DNA from: Clostridiales bacterium UBA3680
Lineage (GTDB): Bacteria; Bacillota; Clostridia; Lachnospirales; CAG-274
DNA: 5,141 nt
Direction of reading: 5' to 3'
Assembly (NCBI GenBank): GCA_002372875.1
Contig: DFJD01000039.1
Location: 1 to 5,141 of the forward strand
The notes below the pieces were generated by a model. It was not told the DNA's origin. It was given only the letters and a program-made list of their open reading frames with translations, and ran no database searches. The stretch's first letter is position 1. Every line of letters starts with the position of its first letter. Position numbers and translations under genes: made by a program. Of the stretch, positions 1-5,141 are shown piece after piece.

Positions 1-10
1 CCAGGATTCT

Positions 11-40
11 GGGTACATATCAGAGCATGCCCTTTTTTTA
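11..40 (+). terminator. Possible weak rho-independent terminator of an upstream plus-strand unit
   Basis: GGG (11-13) can pair with CCC (30-32), extended by CAT (16-18) with ATG (27-29) across a two-base bulge, and seven T follow directly at 33-39. The order of hairpin then T-run fits termination of plus-strand transcription entering from the left, converging on the minus-strand gene that ends at 48. The stem is short and bulged and no upstream gene is visible, so this is tentative. In the minus direction the same stem has no T-run after it, so it does not serve as an obvious terminator for the small gene. Confidence 0.25.
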
Positions 41-47
41 TGGAAAT

Positions 48-302
48 TTATTCACGAATAATTTTCATTTCATTCTTCCAACCGGTAAATATATCGCTTG
101 GCTCAACATCACTGGTAAAGTTGGGACTTTTGTCATAGAAGAAGTCAAAAACAGATTTTATAAATGCCAATTCCTCTTCATTGTAAAAACCCTTGGGATT
201 ATCATCGATGAATGATTCAAAAGTGAGTCCTTTTCTTTTGATTTTATCTCTTAAAAATAAATAAAGCTTTGCACGAGCTTCAATGTTATCAAACGCTGCC
301 AT
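48..302 (-). CDS. Small hypothetical protein, 84 aa
   Basis: I do not recognise this protein. It starts MAAFDNIEARAKLYLFLRDK and ends KNEMKIIRE, and is rich in charged (K, E, D) and aromatic (F, Y, W) residues. It has no signal peptide, membrane segment, cysteine or obvious nucleotide-binding or DNA-binding motif, so a small, mostly helical cytoplasmic protein is likely. Residues about 1-30 and 40-57 look amphipathic and helical, and an acidic, proline-containing stretch lies near residues 59-70. It is believed real because an ideal Shine-Dalgarno (AAGGAGG, complement of 309-315) sits six bases before the ATG, and a near-consensus promoter lies upstream at 362-390. It is divergent from the recD2 operon and appears monocistronic within the window. 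A strong inverted repeat at the start of its transcript suggests specific control. Function is unknown; its position gives only a weak hint of a link to the helicase operon. Confidence 0.8.
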   Translation of the reverse strand: MAAFDNIEARAKLYLFLRDKIKRKGLTFESFIDDNPKGFYNEEELAFIKSVFDFFYDKSPNFTSDVEPSDIFTGWKNEMKIIRE

Positions 303-308
303 AGTTTT

Positions 309-315
309 CCTCCTT
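309..315 (-). promoter_or_regulatory. Strong Shine-Dalgarno of the small minus-strand gene
   Basis: The minus strand reads AAGGAGG followed by six bases and then ATG at 302-300. This is a near-perfect match to the 16S rRNA tail with ideal spacing. It fixes the start codon and argues that the 84-residue frame is translated. Confidence 0.85.
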
Positions 316-324
316 ATTGTTTAT

Positions 325-356
325 GTGTTGATATGTTTTTTAACATATCCTAACAC
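325..356. repeat. Interrupted inverted repeat (operator or 5'-terminal mRNA hairpin)
   Basis: On the plus strand GATATGTT (330-337) and AACATATC (342-349) are perfect inverted arms around a TTTT spacer. The outer arms GTGTT (325-329) and AACAC (352-356) extend the symmetry to 13 pairs, with only CT (350-351) unpaired. It lies just downstream of the leftward -10 box (362-367). A leftward transcript starting near 354-357 would therefore carry the whole hairpin at its 5' end, ending about ten bases before the Shine-Dalgarno. It has no T-run after it on the minus strand, so it is not a simple terminator. Either a dimeric repressor site covering the start point or an mRNA-stabilising 5' stem fits. 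It does not match the LexA, Rex, CodY or Fur consensus that I know. Confidence 0.75.
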
Positions 357-361
357 TCAAG

Positions 362-390
362 ATTATAAACTATGTACAGGTAAATTTCAA
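362..390 (-). promoter_or_regulatory. Near-consensus sigma-A promoter for the small minus-strand gene
   Basis: Reading the minus strand, TTGAAA (390-385) is followed by 17 bases and then a perfect TATAAT (367-362). Initiation is expected near 354-357. The A/T-rich tract at 391-405 sits immediately upstream of the -35 and could act as an UP element. The match is strong enough to predict a high basal rate unless something binds the dyad at 325-356. Confidence 0.8.
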
Positions 391-405
391 GCTTTTTTTA
401 AAAAC
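391..405. promoter_or_regulatory. A/T tract shared by divergent promoters (possible UP element)
   Basis: A run of T then A (GCTTTTTTTAAAAAC) lies between the two outward-facing -35 boxes at 385-390 and 413-418. Position and composition fit a curved or UP-type element able to contact the RNA polymerase alpha subunits at either promoter. This is inferred from composition only. Confidence 0.4.
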
Positions 406-412
406 TACGCAC

Positions 413-441
413 TTGAATTATATAGCGTTTTATGCTAAAAT
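413..441 (+). promoter_or_regulatory. Sigma-A promoter of the recD2-aroD-SBP-priA operon
   Basis: TTGAAT (413-418), 17 bases, then TAAAAT (436-441), preceded by an extended -10 TG at 433-434. Start of transcription is expected about 447-449, leaving a leader of roughly 18 bases before the ATG at 466. The A/T tract at 391-405 is upstream and shared with the divergent leftward promoter; the two -35 boxes are only 22 bases apart. No LexA-type GAAC...GTTC dyad is visible here, so there is no sequence sign of SOS control. Confidence 0.75.
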
Positions 442-455
442 GATTGATTATGGAT

Positions 456-461
456 GGGGGT
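456..461 (+). promoter_or_regulatory. Ribosome binding site that decides the recD2 start
   Basis: GGGGGT at 456-461 can pair with the anti-Shine-Dalgarno through one G-U wobble, and sits five bases before the ATG at 466. The in-frame ATG at 454 overlaps this site, has no Shine-Dalgarno of its own and would begin only a few bases after the predicted transcription start. ATG 466 is therefore preferred. Confidence 0.65.
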
Positions 462-465
462 TCGT

Positions 466-2682
466 ATGGATAAGGAAATAGAAGGCATTATTGAAAGAAT
501 AACATTTTATAATGATAAAAATGGATATGCCATATTTTCGGTTATTACCGATTCTGATGAGTCTACCGTGTGTGTCGGATATGTACCCGGAATTGTTAAC
601 GGAGAAAATGTAAAAATACATGGCGTTGAGTCATTTCATCCTACCTATGGTGAACAATTGAGGGTTACTTCATACGAAAAAACTTTGCCCAAAAGTGAGC
701 TTGCCATTGAATTATATCTTGCAAGTGGAGTTATAAAGGGAATAGGCAAGACAATGGCAAAAAGAATAATCGCTAAATTCGGTAAGGACACTCTTGAAAT
801 CATAGACAAACAACCGGATAAGCTTTCCGAAATAAAGGGAATCAGCGAAAAAAAAGCTGTTTCTATAGGAAAGCAATACAAAGAGCAGGCAGAACTTAGA
901 AATGCGGTCCTTTTTCTCGGGGAGTACGGAATAACCCCTAATTGCGCATTGAGAATATATTCAAAATATAAAGGCAAGACTCTTGATGTCGTTACAAAAA
1001 ATCCCTATGTTCTTGCAGACGATATTTCGGGAATAGGTTTTAAAACTGCAGATGAAATTGCTGCTAAAATGGGTATTTCTCCCGAATCACCATTTAGAAT
1101 AAAGTCTGCGGTCAGATATATTCTTAATGAAGCCTCCCAAAACGGGCATGTTTATCTGCCGAAATCAGAACTTATAAAAAAAGTTTTTTCTATTATTTCT
1201 GTCAGTGAAGATATTATAGAAAATACTTTGATGGGCATGCATATTAATAATGTGCTGTGGATCGATCGCTCCGGTGATGGTATTGAAAAGGTATATCTCA
1301 ATTTTTTTTATCGCAGCGAAGTTTATGTTGCAAGAAAACTTATTGAATTAAGTGAAGAAAAATTCGGAAAAGAAGATTATACAAAAAAAATAATTGCCTT
1401 GCAAGCTGCACACAATATAGAGTTTGCGAAAGAACAAAAAAAAGCTATAGAAGCAGCAATGAAAGAGGGCGTTCTTGTTATTACAGGGGGTCCGGGTACA
1501 GGTAAAACTACTATAATAAATGCTATTATTGAATTGAGTATGGCACAGGGAGATGACGTTTGTCTTGCGGCTCCCACGGGAAGAGCGGCAAAGAGAATGG
1601 AAGAAACAACAGGCCATACAGCTCAAACTATACATAGAATGCTTGGTATAAAATTTCTTGATGAAGACAGAAACAAGCAAACATTTGAAAAGGATGAGGA
1701 CAATCCGATTGAAGCAGACTTGATAATTATAGATGAGAGCTCAATGATTGATATTGCTTTAATGAGTTCGTTGTTAAAAGCAATTTCTTTAGGTACAAGG
1801 TTAATATTGGTAGGAGATGCCAATCAGCTTCCAAGTGTCGGAGCGGGAAATGTATTAAGAGATATTATAGCATCGAAACAAATTGATGTTGTTAAGTTGA
1901 ATGAAATTTTTCGACAGGCACAGGAGAGCGAAATTATTGTAAATGCACATAAGATAAATAACGGACAATACCCCGACCTCGAAAAAAAAGATAAAGACTT
2001 TTTTATGATCACAAGAAATAATGTGGAGTCGGTTTCACAGACTGTTGTAGATCTTGTAAAAAGAAGACTGCCAACATTTGTGCCTTGTAAAGCTACTGAT
2101 ATTCAGGTATTAACACCTATGAGAAAAAGTCCGATCGGTGTAAGTGATTTAAATTTTGCACTTCAGTCTACTTTAAATCCGCCGTCATACAACAAAAATG
2201 AAATAAAACATGGCAGTGTTATTTTCAGAGAAGGCGATAAAGTTATGCAAATAAAAAATGACTACGAGCTTCAATGGAAAACGGTTAAAAACGGCAAGAT
2301 TATTGATGAAGGCGTTGGTATGTATAACGGAGATGAAGGTATCATTAATTATATCGACAAAGATCAAGAATTTGTTGAGGTTCTTTTCGACGATAAAGTT
2401 GTTCATTATTATTTTAACCAACTTGACAAATTGGAATTAAGTTATGCCGTAACCGTTCATAAAAGTCAAGGCTCCGAGTATGATGTTGTGGTTATGCCCA
2501 TATTTAACGGACCTCCTATGCTCATGAGCCGAAATCTTCTTTATACAGGTTTAACAAGAGCTAAAAAATTGGCTGTTATAGTTGGGCTTAAAGATTCGGT
2601 GTATAAAATGGTCGATAACAATAATGAAATAAAAAGGTACAGTGATTTAAAAAACAAGCTGATAAAGGTTGGTACAGTATAA
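466..2682 (+). CDS. recD2: RecD2-type ATP-dependent DNA helicase (SF1B, 5'-3')
   Basis: RecD2 (YrrC) proteins are RecD-like helicases of bacteria, often those lacking RecBCD. They unwind DNA 5' to 3' and act in repair and replication-fork maintenance in the cytoplasm. The 738-residue length is usual for the family. Residues (from ATG 466): an N-terminal OB-like region about 1-73, then helix-hairpin-helix repeats (GVIKGIGKTMA near 88-98, SEIKGISEKKA near 121-131, DDISGIGFKTADEIA near 185-199). The helicase core follows with all expected motifs: Walker A GGPGTGKTT 341-349, motif Ia APTGRAAKR 369-377, DESS 423-426, motif III VGDANQLPSVG 449-459, LNEIFRQ 478-484, motif V VTVHKSQGSE 662-671, and motif VI YTGLTRAKK 693-701. 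Nothing catalytic is missing. First gene of the operon, directly behind the promoter at 413-441; aroD follows after 12 bases. An in-frame ATG at 454 would add four residues but lacks a Shine-Dalgarno. Confidence 0.96.
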   Translation: MDKEIEGIIERITFYNDKNGYAIFSVITDSDESTVCVGYVPGIVNGENVKIHGVESFHPTYGEQLRVTSYEKTLPKSELAIELYLASGVIKGIGKTMAKRIIAKFGKDTLEIIDKQPDKLSEIKGISEKKAVSIGKQYKEQAELRNAVLFLGEYGITPNCALRIYSKYKGKTLDVVTKNPYVLADDISGIGFKTADEIAAKMGISPESPFRIKSAVRYILNEASQNGHVYLPKSELIKKVFSIISVSEDIIENTLMGMHINNVLWIDRSGDGIEKVYLNFFYRSEVYVARKLIELSEEKFGKEDYTKKIIALQAAHNIEFAKEQKKAIEAAMKEGVLVITGGPGTGKTTIINAIIELSMAQGDDVCLAAPTGRAAKRMEETTGHTAQTIHRMLGIKFLDEDRNKQTFEKDEDNPIEADLIIIDESSMIDIALMSSLLKAISLGTRLILVGDANQLPSVGAGNVLRDIIASKQIDVVKLNEIFRQAQESEIIVNAHKINNGQYPDLEKKDKDFFMITRNNVESVSQTVVDLVKRRLPTFVPCKATDIQVLTPMRKSPIGVSDLNFALQSTLNPPSYNKNEIKHGSVIFREGDKVMQIKNDYELQWKTVKNGKIIDEGVGMYNGDEGIINYIDKDQEFVEVLFDDKVVHYYFNQLDKLELSYAVTVHKSQGSEYDVVVMPIFNGPPMLMSRNLLYTGLTRAKKLAVIVGLKDSVYKMVDNNNEIKRYSDLKNKLIKVGTV

Positions 2683-2694
2683 TCGGAGGAAAAA
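2680..2694 (+). promoter_or_regulatory. recD2-aroD junction with stop and Shine-Dalgarno
   Basis: The stop TAA and the following TCGGAGG form TAATCGGAGG (2680-2689), five bases ahead of the aroD ATG. No promoter or terminator fits in the 12-base gap, supporting cotranscription. The same 10-base string occurs at the next junction (3472-3481). Confidence 0.8.
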
Positions 2695-3474
2695 ATGAAA
2701 ACCGTTGATATTAAAAATATAAAAATAGGAGAAGGTATTCCGAAGGTATGCCTTCCCATAGTAGGCCATACTCAATATGAAATTATATCTCAGGCTATGA
2801 CTATAGCTGCCCTTAAGCCGGATATTGTTGAGTTTCGTGCGGATTGGTTTGATGAAGTTTTCTCTACCGAAATTACAATGGATATTCTTAAATCCCTAAG
2901 AAAACTTCTGCAAAATATTCCTGTTCTGTTTACATTCAGAAGAATTGACGAAGGTGGGGTTATGCCTGCTACAACTGCTCAGTACAAGGAAATAAACAAT
3001 AGAGCGATTTCCTCCGGTTTGATAGATATGATAGATCTTGAACTCTTTGCCGGCGATGAAGTAATAAAGCCTTTGATTGCAAAAGCAAAGGAAAACAATA
3101 TCGTTGTTGTAATATCAAACCATGATTTTGAAAAAACACCGCCAAAGGAAGTACTTATTTCAAGAATGAGAAAAATGATATTACTTGGAGCGGATATTCC
3201 CAAAATTGCAGTTATGCCGCTATCAAATAAAGATGTTTTAACTCTTCTTTCCGTTACGGATGATGTTCATACATCATATCCCGATACGCCAATTATAACA
3301 ATGTCTATGGACGGAATGGGAATAGTCAGCAGAATTTGCGGAGAAATATTCGGCTCTTCCGTAACTTTCGGCTCTGCAAGAAAAGCATCGGCTCCCGGGC
3401 AAATAGAAGCCGATGAACTTGAAAGGGCAATAAGAATAGTGCATGATAATTTATATCACAACGGGAATTTTTAA
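2695..3474 (+). CDS. aroD: 3-dehydroquinate dehydratase, type I
   Basis: It converts 3-dehydroquinate to 3-dehydroshikimate by syn elimination through a lysine Schiff base, the third step of the shikimate pathway to chorismate and the aromatic amino acids; cytoplasmic. The 259 residues are full family length. The numbering falls in exact register with the enterobacterial enzyme: E46 and R48 in VEFRADW, R82 and catalytic E86 in FRRIDEGG, catalytic H143 in SNHDFEKTP, Schiff-base K170 in ADIPKIAVMP, M203 and M205 in TMSMDGMG, R213 in VSRICGE, and S232 and Q236 in ASAPGQ. All known active-site residues are thus present and the enzyme should be active. GGAGG at 2685-2689 precedes the ATG by five bases. 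It lies 12 bases after recD2 and 12 before the lipoprotein gene, with no terminator between. Other shikimate genes are not in the window, so its presence between a helicase and a binding protein is a genome-arrangement oddity rather than a pathway cluster. Confidence 0.96.
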   Translation: MKTVDIKNIKIGEGIPKVCLPIVGHTQYEIISQAMTIAALKPDIVEFRADWFDEVFSTEITMDILKSLRKLLQNIPVLFTFRRIDEGGVMPATTAQYKEINNRAISSGLIDMIDLELFAGDEVIKPLIAKAKENNIVVVISNHDFEKTPPKEVLISRMRKMILLGADIPKIAVMPLSNKDVLTLLSVTDDVHTSYPDTPIITMSMDGMGIVSRICGEIFGSSVTFGSARKASAPGQIEADELERAIRIVHDNLYHNGNF

Positions 3475-3486
3475 TCGGAGGCACCA
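3472..3486 (+). promoter_or_regulatory. aroD-lipoprotein junction with stop and Shine-Dalgarno
   Basis: TAATCGGAGG at 3472-3481 joins the aroD stop to a strong ribosome binding site five bases before the lipoprotein ATG at 3487. Gap length (12 bases) and the first seven gap bases are identical to the recD2-aroD junction; the last five differ (CACCA against AAAAA). Confidence 0.8.
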
Positions 3487-4515
3487 ATGAAAAAGATTAT
3501 TTGTCTTGCCCTGGCCTTTTTTGCTGTATCATGTTCAAAACCGCAGGTAAGTGTTTCTGATATAAACAACGAATCTAAAGGAGAAGTTGTATCTTATAAA
3601 AGCGGTGAGTTTATTCAGCCTTCCACAAAAAAAGAATTGTCCAACAAAAAGAATGAATATGATATCGGCATAATTCAATACGCAGGAACAGAAAATTTCG
3701 AAAGTATAAGAAAAAGCTTTGAAGATAAGATGACAGAACAAGGTTTTAAAGTCGGAGAAAATACTGTCATTGAAGTTGAGTATGCCTACGGAAATGAAGA
3801 AAGAGCTGATATAATTGCAAAGAAATATTCGGCACAGAATAAGGACCTGATTTTGACTGTATCACCCACGGCTTTAAAATACGCTCAAAAAGCTACAAGG
3901 AAGGTACCGGTTGTTTTTACTGCAGTAACCGATCCTAAAGCGTATATTTCAGATACGGAAAAGCCAAGCGGAAACATTACGGGAATAGCTGATTTTGTAC
4001 CTGTTGAAAAACAAATTGAGTTTATAAAAAAAATTAAACCTTCGGTTAAATCTGTTTGTATTATTTACGCAAAAGAGTATCAATATTCGGAATTTCAAGC
4101 AAAAAGAGCTGAAGAAGAGGCAAAAGCTCTAGGTATCGAAACATCTTTGTGTGCGGTTGTTGATAAGGCTGATGTGAATGCTTTAACAAGTGATTATAAG
4201 AAAAAGTATGATGCAATTTATATTCCCTCAGATGCATTGCTTAATGATGAACAAACTTTAAATACAATATCCGAAAATTGCAAATGCCTTATAATGGCAG
4301 GAGATAAGGAAATGGTAAAAAACGGGGCGGATGCAACTGTTATTCAAGATTATTCTCAGGTAGGATCTCTTGCCGCTCAAATGTCATCAGCGATACTTTT
4401 AGGGGCGAAAATCTCCGAAATTCCGGTTATGCAAGTCGATAAATATATTTATTGTACAAATAAAGAAACAGCTGCTTCTCTTCCTAAAGATATAACGGCT
4501 GAAACGGTTGAATAA
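3487..4515 (+). CDS. ABC transporter substrate-binding lipoprotein, TrpX-like family
   Basis: This is a 342-residue extracytoplasmic solute-binding lipoprotein of the ABC_sub_bind (PF04392, TrpX-like) family; characterised TrpX members bind aromatic amino acids. Residues 1-15 form a lipoprotein signal peptide (KK, hydrophobic 4-14) with lipobox AVSC and lipidated Cys16. A polar linker runs to about 57. The periplasmic-binding fold begins at YDIGIIQYAG. Family landmarks are KDLILTVSPTALKYA (119-133), PVVFTAVTDP (141-150), GNITGIADFVPVEKQIEFI (162-180), DAIYIPSD (242-249), MAGDKEMVKNGADATV (270-285) and DYSQVGSLAAQ (288-298). Several loops that usually carry family motifs differ (TENFES near 68, YQYS at 198-201, DALL at 249-252), so the ligand may not be tryptophan. 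GGAGG (3477-3481) precedes the ATG by five bases. It sits between aroD and priA; no permease or ATPase is visible, so it may use partners elsewhere. The substrate is inferred only; the family call is firm. Confidence 0.9.
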   Translation: MKKIICLALAFFAVSCSKPQVSVSDINNESKGEVVSYKSGEFIQPSTKKELSNKKNEYDIGIIQYAGTENFESIRKSFEDKMTEQGFKVGENTVIEVEYAYGNEERADIIAKKYSAQNKDLILTVSPTALKYAQKATRKVPVVFTAVTDPKAYISDTEKPSGNITGIADFVPVEKQIEFIKKIKPSVKSVCIIYAKEYQYSEFQAKRAEEEAKALGIETSLCAVVDKADVNALTSDYKKKYDAIYIPSDALLNDEQTLNTISENCKCLIMAGDKEMVKNGADATVIQDYSQVGSLAAQMSSAILLGAKISEIPVMQVDKYIYCTNKETAASLPKDITAETVE

Positions 4516-4516
4516 A

Positions 4517-5141
4517 ATGAGTTATGCCGAAGTTATAACGGATATTAAAATACAAAGTTTAGACAGAAAATTCACCTATGAGATCCCAAGTGATATGAGC
4601 ATAGAAAGGGGTATGCTTGTTAAGATCCCTTTCGGTAAATCTAACAGACCGATAAACGCGTATGTCATTGATATTGTTGAAAAGACGGATGTAGATTTAA
4701 CACTTATAAAAAAAATAATTGGGCCTTCTTCCGATAAGCCCGTAATAAGTGATAAGCGATTGAAGCTTGCTTTATGGATGAAGGATGAATATCGTTGCAC
4801 TCTTTCAAGTTGTATTCAATGCATTGCACCAAAAATCACTTCCGAAAAAACCGAATATACAGTATCTCTTCACCCAAACAGAGCTTTTGTCGATGATGCG
4901 GTTGCTCTTATAAGAAAAAATGCTGTTAAACAGCTAAATATTATTGAATATTTAAAAAATAATAGTGATGTTAAATTAAGTACTCTTAAAACCGAATGTT
5001 CCGGATTTTCAATGTCGGCTTTAAACATTTTGTGTGAAAAAGGAATAGTTGTTAAATCCCCGTTCAGAACCTACAGAGGTAATTTTACCGATAATGAGAT
5101 TGTTGAAAACAAAACGAGGGAATTGACTCAAGAACAACAAA
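4517..5141 (+). CDS. priA: Primosomal protein N' (PriA), N-terminal part, cut by window end
   Basis: PriA is a 3'-5' DExH helicase that recognises stalled forks and D-loops and reloads the replicative helicase through the primosome. The window holds only the first 208 codons plus one base, with no stop. Residues 1 to about 95 match the 3'-DNA-end-binding domain: MSYAEVITDI, LDRKFTYEIP, the GMLVKIPFGKSNRPINAYVIDI strand pair, and LALWMKDEYRCTLSSCIQCIAP. Residues about 105-190 fit the winged-helix domain (LNIIEYLKNNSDVKLSTLK, LNILCEKGIV), and ELTQEQQ at 202-208 is the start of the helicase core. Walker motifs and zinc-binding cysteines lie beyond the edge. The ATG is one base after the lipoprotein stop and has only a weak upstream GGTTG (4506-4510), so translation is probably coupled to the preceding gene. 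The start is supported because the conserved N-terminal strand begins right there. Confidence 0.93.
   Translation, partial: MSYAEVITDIKIQSLDRKFTYEIPSDMSIERGMLVKIPFGKSNRPINAYVIDIVEKTDVDLTLIKKIIGPSSDKPVISDKRLKLALWMKDEYRCTLSSCIQCIAPKITSEKTEYTVSLHPNRAFVDDAVALIRKNAVKQLNIIEYLKNNSDVKLSTLKTECSGFSMSALNILCEKGIVVKSPFRTYRGNFTDNEIVENKTRELTQEQQ

Noticed and set aside
1..12. CCAG-GATT-CTGG mini-hairpin at the left edge
   Set aside because: A four-base stem at the window edge is easily found by chance and cannot be extended without the flanking sequence.
27..215. 62-aa plus-strand frame
   Set aside because: It overlaps the minus-strand 84-aa gene, which has a strong promoter and ribosome binding site; the plus frame has neither.
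454..465. Upstream in-frame ATG (454) as the recD2 start
   Set aside because: It has no Shine-Dalgarno, overlaps the GGGGG that serves ATG 466, and lies only a few bases from the predicted transcription start. The extra residues MGVR are not part of the domain.
303..465. SOS (LexA) box or another known operator controlling recD2
   Set aside because: I looked for GAAC-N4-GTTC, Rex, CodY, Fur and cre-like patterns. None fits; the dyad at 325-356 has different arms and spacing.
645..977. 110-aa open frame on the minus strand inside recD2
   Set aside because: It is antisense to the conserved OB and helix-hairpin-helix region of recD2, with serine/leucine/isoleucine-rich low-complexity content typical of the complement of an AT-rich gene and no ribosome binding site that I can see.
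1348..1680. Cys/Phe-rich 110-aa minus-strand frame
   Set aside because: It lies opposite the Walker A and motif Ia region of recD2. The odd C, F and S content follows from the reversed codons of the helicase rather than from a real small cysteine-rich protein.
3487..3534. Spirochaete origin suggested by the relaxed lipobox AVSC
   Set aside because: The lipobox is also acceptable in Firmicutes, and the Shine-Dalgarno strength, promoters and the RecD2/AroD/PriA sequence types fit Clostridia better. It is left only as a weak alternative.
1..5141. CRISPR array, insertion sequence, tRNA/rRNA, riboswitch or prophage signals
   Set aside because: No spaced direct repeats, transposase, terminal inverted repeats, cloverleaf sequences or long leader regions are present; more than 90 percent of the window is explained by five genes.

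Overview
The window is AT-rich, densely coding bacterial DNA. It looks like a low-GC Clostridia-type Firmicute. The reasons are the strong GGAGG ribosome binding sites, the heavy use of AGA and ATA codons, a RecD2-type helicase without RecBC, a type I dehydroquinase in a tight operon, and a PriA N-terminus of the form seen in clostridia. The genus cannot be named from the sequence alone, and a spirochaete is a weaker alternative.

Layout: bases 1-47 hold no gene, only a weak hairpin plus T-run that may end an upstream plus-strand unit. A small minus-strand gene of unknown function (48-302, 84 aa) is transcribed leftward. Bases 303-465 are a compact divergent control region with two good sigma-A-type promoters placed back to back. 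One is TTGAAA-17-TATAAT firing left; the other is TTGAAT-17-TAAAAT with an extended -10, firing right. A strong interrupted inverted repeat (325-356) lies at the start of the leftward transcript.

The rightward promoter drives a tightly packed four-gene cluster: recD2 (466-2682), aroD (2695-3474), a TrpX-like substrate-binding lipoprotein (3487-4515) and priA (4517 to beyond the window end). Gaps are 12, 12 and 1 bases, with no terminator visible between genes, so I read it as one operon. The first two junctions share the 10-base string TAATCGGAGG (stop codon plus Shine-Dalgarno).

Functionally the operon is mixed. Two DNA helicases, RecD2 (5'-3' repair and fork processing) and PriA (replication restart), bracket a shikimate-pathway enzyme and an orphan binding protein whose characterised relatives (TrpX) bind aromatic amino acids. 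No permease or ATPase for the binding protein lies in the window. The core enzymes look intact and ordinary. I see no CRISPR array, mobile element, tRNA, rRNA or clear new defence system. The points most worth a second look are the 5'-terminal dyad in front of the small unknown gene, that gene itself, and the lone lipoprotein with altered ligand-loop motifs next to aroD.
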